Shown here one piece after another: positions 1 to 7,956 of a DNA stretch of 32,109 nt (position 1 is its first letter; the number at the start of each line of letters is the position of its first letter). The stretch spans positions 1 to 32,109 of the forward strand of contig JANXXL010000077.1 in the NCBI GenBank assembly GCA_025350625.1, read 5' to 3'. Source of the DNA: Bryobacterales bacterium (GTDB lineage: Bacteria; Acidobacteriota; Terriglobia; Bryobacterales; Bryobacteraceae). The notes under the pieces are model-generated. The model made no database searches. It was not told where the DNA came from and worked only from the letters and a program-made list of their open reading frames with translations. A program made the position numbers and the translations under genes.

Positions 1-24
1 GGCCAGAGAGGGACAAATCGAAAC

Positions 25-825
25 CTAACTGAGCACGGCGTTTAGCGAACCTTGCCGGTAACCTTCGAGGTCGAGCGTAACATAGTGGAAGCCGAGCGGC
101 TTGAAGATGGCGGTGAACCGGCGGGCCATCTCGATCGTCATGGCACGGTCAAGTTCCTCGGGAGCAACTTCGATGCGTACGATGTCGCCGTGGAAGCGCA
201 CGCGAAACTGGCGGAATCCGAGGGCGCGAATGGCCTCTTCCCCCCGGTCGACGGTCTTGACGTTCTGAATAGTCACCGGCGTCCCGTAGGGAATCCGCGA
301 GCTGAGGCAGGCGGAGGCGGGGCGGTCCCAGGTGGCGAGACCGGCGCGCTGTGACAGGGCTCGAATTTCTTCCTTGGTCAGTCCCGCATCGACCAGAGGA
401 GCTTCGACGCCATGCATTTTTGCAGCGCCCTGGCCGGGACGGTAATCGCCCAGGTCGTCCACGTTCACGCCATAAATTACATGTGCGATGCCGCGCTCGC
501 GAGCGACTTCGTCAAGCCGGGTAAACAACTCGTCTTTGCAATGGAAGCAACGGTCCGGGTTGTTCGCGACGTAAGCGGGATTGTCGAACTCGCGGGTGGC
601 GATGTACTCATGGCGAATTCCATGTTCCCGTGCGAAGGCTTCAGCATCGCCTTTGTGCGATTCGGGGAACGAGGCCGAATCGGCAGTGATCGCAATCGCC
701 CGGCTACCCAGTACGCGATTGGCAGCCCACGCGAGGTATGCCGAGTCGGCGCCGCCTGAATAGGCAACGATCACGCTTCCCATTTGCTCCAGCGCGGCCA
801 ACAGCCGACGTTCCTTCTGCTCCAT
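25..825 (-). CDS. larE: LarE family ATP-dependent sulfur transferase
   Basis: 266 aa. LarE adenylates the pyridinium-dicarboxylate precursor of the nickel-pincer nucleotide and inserts sulfur, making the cofactor of LarA-type racemases in the cytoplasm. The PP-loop SGGADS is at residues 23-28, and the family block RPASACLSSRIPYG at about 168-181 carries Cys173, which lines up with the sacrificial cysteine of Lactobacillus LarE. A CxxC pair (Cys93, Cys96) is also present; some LarE homologues are reported to use three cysteines to hold an Fe-S cluster, but whether this one does is not visible from sequence. Length is normal for the family. The ATG lies 4 nt after the gyrA stop, so the gene is probably the second of a gyrA-larE transcript. 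No larA, larB or larC is in the window, so the client enzyme is unknown. Confidence 0.9.
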   Translation of the reverse strand: MEQKERRLLAALEQMGSVIVAYSGGADSAYLAWAANRVLGSRAIAITADSASFPESHKGDAEAFAREHGIRHEYIATREFDNPAYVANNPDRCFHCKDELFTRLDEVARERGIAHVIYGVNVDDLGDYRPGQGAAKMHGVEAPLVDAGLTKEEIRALSQRAGLATWDRPASACLSSRIPYGTPVTIQNVKTVDRGEEAIRALGFRQFRVRFHGDIVRIEVAPEELDRAMTIEMARRFTAIFKPLGFHYVTLDLEGYRQGSLNAVLS

Positions 826-829
826 AGTC

Positions 830-3439
830 CTACTGTAGCGGCAAATCTTCCTGCGGTCCGTTCACTTCCGTTTCCGGAATGAGGCTGGCGGCGGCGACCT
901 GATCGCCGGCTTCGACGTTCACCAGCCGAACCCCCTGCGTGGAGCGGCCCGCCTGGCGGATGGTGCCCGATTCGATGCGGATGATCTGGCCCTGCTTGGT
1001 GATGATCATCAGGTCGGAGTCTTCCTTTACCGACAGAATCCCCACGACCTTGCCGACGCGCGGCGTGGTCTTCATATTAATGACGCCCTTGCGGCCGCGG
1101 GCGGTAAGGCGGTAATCCTTAAGCGGCGTTCGCTTACCGAAGCCGTTTTCGGATATCGAAAGAATAAGCCCGGTCTCTTCGACGATCTCGACGCCGACCA
1201 GGTAATCGCCGCCTTCCAGCTCCATGCCTCGGACACCGCGTGCCGGCCGTCCCATGGCGCGCACATCGGTTTCCTTGAAGCGGCAGGCCATGCCTTCGTG
1301 CGAGCCGAGGAAAATGTAGTTCTCGCCGTTGGTCAAGCGAGCGGCCAGGAGTTCATCGCCCTCATCGATACCGAGCGCAATGATGCCTCGCTGGAGCGGG
1401 TTGTCGAACTCAGTGAGCTCGCATTTCTTGATGACGCCTTGCTTGGTCACCATCACGATGAACTTGCCGGCGACGAATTCCTTCACCGGCAGGAACGCAG
1501 TGACGGATTCATCCGGCTGCAGATTGATTAAGCCGGAGCTGTGTTTACCTTTTCCGGTGGTAGTGGCGTCCGGGATGTTGTAAATCTTCAGCCAATAGAC
1601 GCGGCCCTTATTAGTGAATATCAGCAGGTAGGCGTGGGTGGAGGCGATGATCAGGTGCTCGACCACGTCTTCAGCCCGCGTGGACATACCGATCCGGCCT
1701 TTGCCTCCGCGCGTCTGCCGGCGGTAGGTGTCGACGGCGGTGCGCTTGAGGTATCCGCCGCGCGTTACCGTGACTGCGACGTCCTCAACCTGCACCAGGT
1801 CTTCGAGACGGATTTCGCCGGTATCCTCGACGATCTCGGTGCGGCGGTCATCGCCGAAATCCTTTTGGATTTCCTTCAGTTCCTTGACCACCACGCCGCG
1901 CAGCGTTTTTTCCGAACCCAGGATTTCGAGGTACTCGGCGATTTGCTTTTGGATGTCCGCGAGCTCGTCGATAATCTTCTGCTGCTCCATGCCGGTCAAG
2001 CGCTGGAGTTGCAGTTCGATGATGGCTTGGGCTTGCCGTTCGGTGAAGCGGGGACCTCGCGGATCTGCATCCACCATCTTGGCGTAGGCGGCGGCTTCAG
2101 CGGGTGTGATGAAGTTCATCAACGCTTCCCGAGCCTCGCGCGGCGTTTTGGACGCGCGGATCAGGGCGATGACCTCATCAATATTGGTAAGAGCCCGTTG
2201 GAAGCCGAGCAAAATGTGTTCCCGGTCGCGCGCCTTGCGCAGCAGGTAATCCGTGCGGCGGCGAATGACGTCGATGCGATGCTCGATGAAGCGTTTGAGC
2301 GCGTCGAGCAATCCCAGCTCGCGCGGCTGGCCATTAACGATGGCGAGCAGAATGACGCCGAAATTGACCTGCATCTGCGTTTGCTTATACAGGTTGTTCA
2401 GGACCACTTCGGCTTGCTCGCCACGCTTCAGTTCGAACACGATGCGCATGCCATCGCGGTCGCTCTCATCGCGGATTTCGGAAATGCCTTCGAGTTTCTT
2501 TTCGTTGACCAGGCCGGCGGAGTATTCGATCAGGCGGGCTTTGTTGACCTGGTAGGGCAGCTCGGTGACGATAATGGCTTCGCGATCCTTGCCCATTTTT
2601 TCGGTGGCCGCCTTCGCGCGCACTTTGATGGAACCGCGGCCGGTCTTGAAATAATCGTAGATGCCTTCGCGGCCGAGAATAATGCCGCCGGTGGGGAAAT
2701 CCGGGCCCTGCACCATCTCGATCAACTTCGGGAGCTGGATGGCCGGGTTCTGCACCAGCGCAATGCAGGCTTCGACGATCTCGCGCAGATTGTGGGGCGG
2801 GATCTTGCTGGCCATGCCAACGGCGATCCCTTCGCTGCCGTTGACCAGCAGGTTGGGGATGCGCGTGGGCAGTACTTCAGGCTCGTATTCGCTTTCGTCG
2901 TAGTTAGGTTTGAAGTCGACGGTTTCCTTGTCGATGTCTTCGAGCAGCGCCGCGGCGATGCGCGCCAGCCGAGCTTCGGTATACCGCATGGCTGCGGGCG
3001 GATCTCCGTCGACCGAACCGAAGTTGCCCTGCCCGTCGATGAGCGGATAGCGCATGGAGAAGTCCTGCGCCATGCGGACCAAAGCGTCGTAAATCGAGGC
3101 GTCGCCGTGAGGGTGTAGCTTACCCATGACATCGCCGACCACGCGCGCGGATTTCTTGGTGGGCCGGTTATGGTGCAGGCCCATCTCCTGCATCATATAA
3201 AGGATGCGGCGGTGCACCGGCTTGAGACCGTCGCGCACGTCCGGGAGCGCGCGGCCCACGATAACGCTCATGGCGTAATCGAGGTAGGAGCGGCGCATCT
3301 CGTCTTCGATGTTTATAGGAATATGGCTCTTGTTGTTACCGCCATCGCCGCCGAGCGGAATCTGCCCGCCGGGGGGGCCTGTGGGCGGCCCAGCGGGAGG
3401 CGCCTGAGGGGGGATGGTGGGGTCTTGCGGATCTGCCAA
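830..3439 (-). CDS. gyrA: DNA gyrase subunit A
   Basis: 869 aa. Breakage-reunion subunit of the A2B2 gyrase that introduces negative supercoils. The catalytic tyrosine is Tyr153 in [10 protein letters not shown], and the quinolone region [10 protein letters not shown] is at about 109-118. The C-terminal beta-pinwheel carries a GyrA box (QTRGGKGR, near residue 580), which favours GyrA over ParC. The start is TTG: it is the only start codon that keeps the conserved [29 protein letters not shown] block and it has AAGGAG about 7 nt upstream. This leaves an unusual Pro/Gly-rich N-terminal extension of about 36 residues before the normal GyrA start. Ala114 replaces the E. coli Ser83 equivalent, and Asp118 matches Asp87. 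gyrB is not adjacent. Confidence 0.97.
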   Translation of the reverse strand: MADPQDPTIPPQAPPAGPPTGPPGGQIPLGGDGGNNKSHIPINIEDEMRRSYLDYAMSVIVGRALPDVRDGLKPVHRRILYMMQEMGLHHNRPTKKSARVVGDVMGKLHPHGDASIYDALVRMAQDFSMRYPLIDGQGNFGSVDGDPPAAMRYTEARLARIAAALLEDIDKETVDFKPNYDESEYEPEVLPTRIPNLLVNGSEGIAVGMASKIPPHNLREIVEACIALVQNPAIQLPKLIEMVQGPDFPTGGIILGREGIYDYFKTGRGSIKVRAKAATEKMGKDREAIIVTELPYQVNKARLIEYSAGLVNEKKLEGISEIRDESDRDGMRIVFELKRGEQAEVVLNNLYKQTQMQVNFGVILLAIVNGQPRELGLLDALKRFIEHRIDVIRRRTDYLLRKARDREHILLGFQRALTNIDEVIALIRASKTPREAREALMNFITPAEAAAYAKMVDADPRGPRFTERQAQAIIELQLQRLTGMEQQKIIDELADIQKQIAEYLEILGSEKTLRGVVVKELKEIQKDFGDDRRTEIVEDTGEIRLEDLVQVEDVAVTVTRGGYLKRTAVDTYRRQTRGGKGRIGMSTRAEDVVEHLIIASTHAYLLIFTNKGRVYWLKIYNIPDATTTGKGKHSSGLINLQPDESVTAFLPVKEFVAGKFIVMVTKQGVIKKCELTEFDNPLQRGIIALGIDEGDELLAARLTNGENYIFLGSHEGMACRFKETDVRAMGRPARGVRGMELEGGDYLVGVEIVEETGLILSISENGFGKRTPLKDYRLTARGRKGVINMKTTPRVGKVVGILSVKEDSDLMIITKQGQIIRIESGTIRQAGRSTQGVRLVNVEAGDQVAAASLIPETEVNGPQEDLPLQ

Positions 3440-3482
3440 GTAATACTCCTTCGGGGGACGCGGCGGGTGCCGCTAAACCTTT

Positions 3483-3491
3483 ATTTTAGCA
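3483..3491 (-). promoter_or_regulatory. Candidate extended -10 promoter of gyrA
   Basis: On the minus strand the sequence reads TGCTAAAAT, an extended -10 element (TGn plus TAAAAT), about 45 nt upstream of the gyrA TTG. No convincing -35 hexamer is found at the usual spacing, which is common for extended -10 promoters. Inferred from sequence only. Confidence 0.45.
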
Positions 3492-3725
3492 TGAGGTAGG
3501 GTGAAACGTGCGGTTAGCGGCGCGGCGCTCTCTCACTCACGAGCTTTGTACTTCAAAATTACCAAACGAACCCAAGCCAAGTCGATATTTGCCGAATAGC
3601 AGGGTTCAATACAGAAGATAACCTGGGCGAGACGCTGAGAACGCGTATCAAAGTGATAAGTGGCTGAAGAAATGGGTGAGGAAACGATCAGGAGAGGTGT
3701 GATCCGCCGCGCAGGGACCGATTTC

Positions 3726-4442
3726 CTACATGAACTTGCGGCGGCGAAAAGCTTTGACATCGATCGAGGTTAGATCAAACCATTCGCCATTCTTGCGCTT
3801 CGATTCGAACCGTTTGTGCCAATATCCTTCAATGCCGACCGGATCATCGGTACGGATTTCGTCCACCTTGTTGGCTCGTTCCGGAAGTTGGATGGTAAGT
3901 TCGTACTCGCGTCGGCCTGACGAGTTGCTTCTGCCGATTTTATAGTAACGGCCGGATTTTATGAGGTAGACGAAGCCGATCTCTTCGGTACCGGTTTCCT
4001 TTTTGTTGGAATGCGGCGTTCGATCATCCACAATCGGGCACAATTCGAGAACATCCTGAAAGCCTTCGTGGCTTCGACAGTATTCGGCTACACTGAGCAC
4101 CCTTTGATCCTTTGGACCGAGGCGATTAAAGCTAGTATGACTCGGGAATTCGGGATCATTGCGACCTTTCATGCGCAGGTCACCTCCGACTGGAAATCGG
4201 CCAAGTTCTCGGGTTAAGGAGATCAGCTTTGCAATGAGGACTCCCTCGTCGTAAGCTTCAGCCATGCAATTCGGAGTGAGGCCCGCTTCGCGGAGCGCAT
4301 CACCCCAGCGAACCCAGTACCTGCCGTGCCAGTCCGACTGCTTGATCCCCGTTTCCGTTAGGAACTTCTGGGTACCAAGCGGGTCTCCGCCGTTCGCTGT
4401 GGCGGTGCGCCGGATCTCATTCAAGATGTGTTGCTTGTCCAC
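3726..4442 (-). CDS. GIY-YIG (T5orf172-like) nuclease with homing-endonuclease-type repeats
   Basis: 238 aa. The C-terminal domain (about 156-225) has the GIY-YIG hallmarks FVYLIKSG (157-164) and YYKIGRS (166-172), then H209 and GEWF (219-222), in the arrangement of the T5orf172/MUG113 branch. The N-terminal half has a segment like the HNH/homing-endonuclease-associated repeat (about 6-57: LNEIRRTA, FLTETG, RWGDALREAGL) and a weaker second one (about 69-123, from LIAKLISLTRELGRFP), probably DNA-binding. The start is GTG; the nearby ATG at -10 is out of frame. There is no SD, but a perfect TATAAT lies 8 nt upstream, suggesting a leaderless message. The gene looks less GC-rich than its neighbours and stands alone next to gyrA, as acquired genes often do. 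DNA-cleavage activity is expected from the family; target and biological role are unknown. Confidence 0.75.
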   Translation of the reverse strand: MDKQHILNEIRRTATANGGDPLGTQKFLTETGIKQSDWHGRYWVRWGDALREAGLTPNCMAEAYDEGVLIAKLISLTRELGRFPVGGDLRMKGRNDPEFPSHTSFNRLGPKDQRVLSVAEYCRSHEGFQDVLELCPIVDDRTPHSNKKETGTEEIGFVYLIKSGRYYKIGRSNSSGRREYELTIQLPERANKVDEIRTDDPVGIEGYWHKRFESKRKNGEWFDLTSIDVKAFRRRKFM

Positions 4443-4450
4443 TTTGAATC

Positions 4451-4456
4451 ATTATA
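4451..4456 (-). promoter_or_regulatory. TATAAT box directly upstream of the GIY-YIG gene
   Basis: A perfect TATAAT on the minus strand ends 8 nt before the GTG start at 4442, so transcription would begin at or within a few bases of the start codon. No good -35 is seen around 4473-4480 (GCGAAC-like). If used, it gives a leaderless mRNA. Confidence 0.4.
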
Positions 4457-4591
4457 GTGAGAGTAAGGAGGGCGTTCGCTGAATGTCGACACAATAGCGG
4501 TGACAGTTTGGACGCCAGCGAAGAAATCACACCCACCCTAACACTCGCAATAGCCATGGAGGGCCGGCAACAACAAACATGGTGGGGCGCA

Positions 4592-4786
4592 TTAGCCGCC
4601 GAAGTCGCGGACTGCGTCCTCTTGCATGTCAGGCGGCAGCTCTTTCCGGATGCGCCGCCCTTGCGGGTCGATGACCCCTTTCTCCTGGAGTTCGCGAACC
4701 GCAACTTTCACCCGTTCCACGGCTTGGGGATAATGGGCATCATCGGTCGGCGTCAGGTTCTTTTTGGGGATTTCGACGGTGGCCAC
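4592..4786 (-). CDS. Small hypothetical protein (64 aa)
   Basis: 64 aa, hydrophilic, no signal peptide or membrane segment, and no family recognised. It starts MATVEIPKKNLTPTDD and is rich in charged residues, with a likely helix around VERVKVAVRELQEKG. The start is GTG with no SD; a TATGAT hexamer lies 7 nt upstream. Support that it is a real gene: a second, decayed copy of part of it (AVRELQ...VRPEVRG instead of AVRELQEKGVIDPQGRR) lies downstream at about 5418-5490 with the same flank. It is divergent from the Uma2 gene. Pairing with Uma2 might mean a functional link, but nothing in the sequence proves one. Confidence 0.5.
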   Translation of the reverse strand: MATVEIPKKNLTPTDDAHYPQAVERVKVAVRELQEKGVIDPQGRRIRKELPPDMQEDAVRDFGG

Positions 4787-4793
4787 TAGCTAG

Positions 4794-4799
4794 ATCATA
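4794..4799 (-). promoter_or_regulatory. TATGAT box upstream of the 64-aa gene
   Basis: TATGAT on the minus strand with 7 nt to the GTG at 4786, again placing a transcription start at the start codon. No clear -35. Weak evidence alone, but it repeats the arrangement seen at 4451-4456. Confidence 0.3.
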
Positions 4800-4840
4800 C
4801 CCCCGTTTTCGTGAATTCGAGGTGAAACGGCCAGACAAGT

Positions 4841-5365
4841 GTGAGGCTCATGCGATACCCTCAAGCTATGGGCGCTGAGGCAACCATCCCGCTCGAACAG
4901 TACCTGCACACTACCTTTCCCGACGTCGACCGGGAATACCGGGATGGCGAAATTGTGGAGAGAGGCTTGCCAGACTATCTGCATGGCCGAGTCCAGGCCG
5001 CGCTCGTCGCGTTCTTTTGGGCGCTGCGTTCTGAACTGGCGCTGTTTCCTTGCGTGGAGACGCGTATGAGGCTTCGTTCGAACCTCATCTTGATTCCAGA
5101 TGTCGCCGTGTTTTATCCGAACGAGCCTTCGCGGGTGCCGGACACGCCTCCGCTTTTGGTGGCGGAGGTCCTGTCTCTAGACGACCGGTTGACGGCGGTG
5201 CGGGAAAAGCTTGAGGAATATAAGGCCTGGGGAGTTCCGCACGTCTGGCTGGTGGACCCGCATGCGAAGCGATTGTATATGTGCGACCAGAGCCTTATGG
5301 AGGTTGCGTCGCTACAAATACCGGAACTCGGTATCGAGCTGCTGCCGGGGCGTATCTTCGATTAG
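4841..5365 (+). CDS. Uma2 family endonuclease-like protein
   Basis: Up to 174 aa. Uma2 (DUF820) proteins have a PD-(D/E)xK nuclease fold; they are abundant in cyanobacteria and acidobacteria and their role is mostly unknown. Family marks: EQYLHTTFPDVDREYRDGEIVERG near the N-terminus, IPDVAVFYPNEP with the metal-binding Asp, LLVAEVLSLDDR with the acidic residue, then EKLEEYKAWGVPHVWLVDP. Three in-frame starts exist: GTG 4841, ATG 4850 (with GAGG very close) and ATG 4868. The 4868 start gives the spacing to the EQYL motif usual in this family and is my preferred biological start; the longest form is given here. Divergent from the 64-aa gene, with whose intergenic DNA it shares a duplicated segment. 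Confidence 0.8.
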   Translation: MRLMRYPQAMGAEATIPLEQYLHTTFPDVDREYRDGEIVERGLPDYLHGRVQAALVAFFWALRSELALFPCVETRMRLRSNLILIPDVAVFYPNEPSRVPDTPPLLVAEVLSLDDRLTAVREKLEEYKAWGVPHVWLVDPHAKRLYMCDQSLMEVASLQIPELGIELLPGRIFD

Positions 5366-5417
5366 CGCTAAGCCGGCGTCACGGTTCGGCCGACCGCCCG
5401 TCTCCTCGCCGCAACCG

Positions 5418-5550
5418 CGCACTTCGGGTCGCACGATCCGTAATCCCTGGAGTTCGCGAACCGCCGCGTTTCCCCGCTCCCTGCTGCGGGGCAATCGGGA
5501 TCAGCGATGAAGTAAGGCGACCAGACAGGTGCAAAGGCCGTGCGATATCA
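5418..5550. repeat. Decayed duplicate of the small-ORF/Uma2 intergenic segment
   Basis: This stretch repeats landmarks of 4660-4860 in the same order: a CGGGTCG...GA.CC block, the 19-nt identity CCTGGAGTTCGCGAACCGC (4684-4702 and 5446-5464), CCAGACA(A/G)GTG (4831 and 5521) and TGCGATA (4851 and 5541). The last two are exactly 20 nt apart in both copies, while the first interval is 147 nt in the intact copy and 75 nt here, so about 72 nt were lost. On the minus strand it still encodes a fragment of the 64-aa protein (AVRELQ). The Uma2 gene that should follow is absent beyond its first bases. The rest of 5366-5603 holds nothing else I can identify. Confidence 0.55.
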
Positions 5551-5603
5551 ATGAAGCGGCGCCGCGGCGCATGCAACGCCGCACCGTGTTATTCTGAAGA
5601 AGA

Positions 5604-5808
5604 TCTTGGTAGAGGAGCGAGGGCCATCAGTAGCCTGGCGCGTGATTCCGGCGAATCCCGGAGCGTCTGGTGAAAGGGGCAACCTTGCCGAAATCGCAGC
5701 GCGGTTGATCGAGGATTCGGTGCGCGGCGGTTGGGGGGTCTGGTTAACACCGGCCCACTGTCATTCGGAACGTGGAAATGCGACGGGCCGGGTGGAGCGC
5801 TATCGGGA
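5604..5808 (+). promoter_or_regulatory. Lysine riboswitch aptamer
   Basis: The five-helix lysine aptamer can be drawn here. P1: 5604-5612 (TCTTGGTAG) with 5800-5808 (CTATCGGGA). P2: GCGAGG with CCTTGC, closed by the conserved GAAAGG before it and GCCGAA after it. The conserved AGTA precedes the upper P2 helix GCCTGGCGC/GCGTCTGGT. P3: AATCGC/GCGGTT plus GCGC/GCGC. P4: GGGTC-T-GGT/ACC-GGCCC. Then the diagnostic CACTGTCA. P5: TTCGG/CCGGG, followed by TGGAGCGC. Family knowledge: it binds L-lysine in the junction and lowers expression of lysine genes, matching the dap genes that follow. Short ORFs crossing this stretch are not genes. Confidence 0.92.
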
Positions 5809-5892
5809 AGCGGCGAAGTAGCTTCGAGATCCGGGTTTTCCGGCAGCCGCGCATCCCTCCTCCACTTTTCCCCCTGGTTGTGCCGGTGCCTT
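5809..5892 (+). promoter_or_regulatory. Riboswitch expression platform / dapE leader
   Basis: 84 nt between aptamer and dapE ATG. No strong terminator (GC hairpin directly followed by a T-run) is visible. A small hairpin CGAAG-TAG-CTTCG and a CCGG-GTTTT-CCGG hairpin (5831-5843) can form. CCGGCA at 5840-5845 is the exact complement of TGCCGG at 5881-5886, just before the ATG at 5893, so CCGG 5840-5843 could pair either way. No standard SD precedes dapE; the only G-rich run (GGTG) overlaps TGCCGG. This favours control of translation start, but it is inference. Confidence 0.45.
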
Positions 5893-6900
5893 ATGAATGT
5901 TTTCGAGCTGACGCGCGCGCTGGTCGATATCGATTCGGTGACGCCGAACGAAGAGCGGGTGGGCGTGTATCTGGCGGATTATCTGTCGGCGGTGGCGGCG
6001 CGCACGGGCGGTCACGTCGAACGGATCGAGGTGGAACCTCACCGCTACAATGTGCTGGCGTTTTGGGATGCGCCGGTGGTGACGTTGTCAACGCATATCG
6101 ACACGGTGCCGCCGTTCTTTCCATCGCGCGAAGATGACGAATTCATCTGGGGCCGGGGTGCGTGCGACACCAAGGGGATCATCGCTTCGATGATTTTTGC
6201 AGTGGAGACGCTCGTGGCGGAGGGCGAGCGGCGCGTGGCGCTGCTCTTCGTTGTGGGTGAGGAGCGTAACAGCGCGGGTGCGCAGGCGGCGGCGAAAGAT
6301 CCGCGCGGCAGCAGGTTCATGATCAACGGCGAGCCTACGGAGAGCAAGCTGGTGCTGGGATCGAAAGGGGCGCTGCGTTTTGAGATCGTGGCGCGTGGGC
6401 GAATGGCCCACTCGGCGTATCCTCACCTGGGCGATTCGGCAATTGAAAAGTTGCTGGACGCTCTGGCGCGGGTGCGCAGGATTTCCTTGCCGAGCGACGC
6501 GGTGCTGGGCAAGAGCACGCTGAATATCGGCACCATACAGGGCGGGCGCGCGCCTAATGTGATCCCCGATCATGCGATGGCGGAGGTGTTCATTCGTCTG
6601 GTCGATGACGGCGATAGCACGCGGCGGGCGGTGGCGGAGGCGGTGGCGGGGACGGCGGAAGCCAGGGAAGTTCTATGCATCTCGGCGGTGCATATGGGAT
6701 CGATCGAGGGGCTGGAAACCTCGGTGGTGGCGTTTACAACCGACATCCCGGCGTTCAACGGAGCGTGGGGGACGCCCTACTTATTTGGACCGGGAAGCAT
6801 CCATGTCGCGCACACCGATGAGGAACGCATTGCGAAGCGCGAACTGGTGGCTGCAATTGAAACCTATCAAACAATAGTCAGGCAACTGTTGCGGAGGTGA
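5893..6900 (+). CDS. dapE: Succinyl-diaminopimelate desuccinylase (M20 peptidase family)
   Basis: 335 aa. M20 family zinc hydrolase; by context it removes succinate from N-succinyl-LL-diaminopimelate. The two-metal site is intact: H68 and D70 in STHIDTVPP, D92 in GRGACDTKG, the Glu pair E123/E124 in VVGEERN, E147 in NGEPTE, and the C-terminal His in HVAHTDEERI. The dimerisation-domain segment KGALRFEIVARGRMAHSAYPHLGDSAI follows. The open frame extends upstream to 5731, but that part is riboswitch RNA; ATG 5893 gives the normal family N-terminus (FELTRALVDIDSVTPNEE). ArgE or another M20 deacylase cannot be excluded from sequence alone, but the gene heads an operon containing dapD, which makes the succinyl substrate. 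The TGA stop overlaps the SD of asd. Confidence 0.85.
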   Translation: MNVFELTRALVDIDSVTPNEERVGVYLADYLSAVAARTGGHVERIEVEPHRYNVLAFWDAPVVTLSTHIDTVPPFFPSREDDEFIWGRGACDTKGIIASMIFAVETLVAEGERRVALLFVVGEERNSAGAQAAAKDPRGSRFMINGEPTESKLVLGSKGALRFEIVARGRMAHSAYPHLGDSAIEKLLDALARVRRISLPSDAVLGKSTLNIGTIQGGRAPNVIPDHAMAEVFIRLVDDGDSTRRAVAEAVAGTAEAREVLCISAVHMGSIEGLETSVVAFTTDIPAFNGAWGTPYLFGPGSIHVAHTDEERIAKRELVAAIETYQTIVRQLLRR

Positions 6901-6903
6901 TCT

Positions 6904-7953
6904 ATGAGCGAACGATATCGAATCGCGATTGCGGGGGCTACGGGAGCGGTGGGCGTCGAGTTTCTACGTCTGCTGGACGAGCGGCAGTTTCCTATTTCAG
7001 AGCTGCGGCTGCTGGCGTCGGCGCGGTCGGCGGGCAAGGCGATGCGGTTTCAGGGACGCGAGGTGTTGGTGGAAGAGTTGACGGAGAGCAGCTTTGAGCA
7101 CATCGACATCGCATTCTTCAGCGCGGGGGGCTCGATCTCGAAGACATTTGCGCCAATTGCGGCGCGGGCGGGCGCCGTGGTTGTCGATAACTCGTCGGCA
7201 TTCCGCATGGATCGCAACGTGCCGCTGGTGATTCCGGAAATCAATCCGGAGGCCATTGCGGGGCACAGCGGCATTATCGCGAATCCGAATTGCTCGACCA
7301 TCATTGCGATCGTGCCACTGTGGCCGATTCACCGCAAGAATCGCATCCGGCGTGTGATCGCGGCGACTTATCAGGCGGCGTCGGGCGCGGGCGCGGCGGC
7401 GATAGAAGAGTTGCGCGAGTCGACTCGGGCGCATCTCGAAGACCGCGAGTACGCGCACACGGTGCTGCCGCATCCCTACGCATTCAATTTGTTCAGCCAC
7501 AATTCGAAGATCGATCCTGAGACGGGTTACAACGAAGAAGAAACCAAGATGCTCCAGGAGACCAAGAAGATTTTCAACGATGCGGAGATCCGCATGAGTG
7601 CCACATGCGTGCGGGTGCCGGTGTTGCGGGCACATTCGGAGGCTTTGACTTTCGAATGTGAGAATCCCATCACGCCTGCGGAGGTTCGCGAGATTCTGGC
7701 GGCGGCGCCGGGTGTCAAGGTGATCGACGATGCGGTGAAGAACTATTTCCCGATGCCCAAAGACGCGTCGGGACAGGACGACGTTTTGGTGGGGCGCATA
7801 CGGCAAGACTCGAGCGATCCGAGCGGCAAATCGATCGCGATGTTTGTGGCGGGCGATCAGCTTTTGAAGGGCGCCGCGCTGAATGCGGTGCAGATCGCAG
7901 AGGTCATGGTTGCAAGAGGACTCCTGCACGGAGCCGCGGCGCGGGAGCGGTAG
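6904..7953 (+). CDS. asd: Aspartate-semialdehyde dehydrogenase
   Basis: 349 aa. Reduces aspartyl-4-phosphate to aspartate semialdehyde with NADPH, the shared step to lysine/DAP, threonine and methionine. N-terminal Rossmann motif GATGAVG (11-17), catalytic Cys130 in IANPNCSTI, and the base His in RVPVLRAHSEALTFE. The VDNSSAFR and PEINPEA blocks are typical of the bacterial family. The start has a perfect SD (GGAGGTGA, overlapping the dapE stop) and lies 3 nt after that stop. Second gene of the riboswitch operon. Confidence 0.95.
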   Translation: MSERYRIAIAGATGAVGVEFLRLLDERQFPISELRLLASARSAGKAMRFQGREVLVEELTESSFEHIDIAFFSAGGSISKTFAPIAARAGAVVVDNSSAFRMDRNVPLVIPEINPEAIAGHSGIIANPNCSTIIAIVPLWPIHRKNRIRRVIAATYQAASGAGAAAIEELRESTRAHLEDREYAHTVLPHPYAFNLFSHNSKIDPETGYNEEETKMLQETKKIFNDAEIRMSATCVRVPVLRAHSEALTFECENPITPAEVREILAAAPGVKVIDDAVKNYFPMPKDASGQDDVLVGRIRQDSSDPSGKSIAMFVAGDQLLKGAALNAVQIAEVMVARGLLHGAAARER

Positions 7954-7956
7954 CCG

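Noticed and set aside
1541..3118. 525-codon open frame on the plus strand inside gyrA
   Set aside because: It is the antisense of a strongly conserved gyrA and has no recognisable domain; a by-product of GC-rich codon use.
3533..3760. 75-codon minus-strand ORF between gyrA and the GIY-YIG gene
   Set aside because: No SD, no recognisable protein features, and it overlaps the end of the GIY-YIG gene in another frame.
5731..5892. 54-codon N-terminal extension of dapE
   Set aside because: The stretch is riboswitch RNA and leader; the protein family starts at the ATG 5893 segment.
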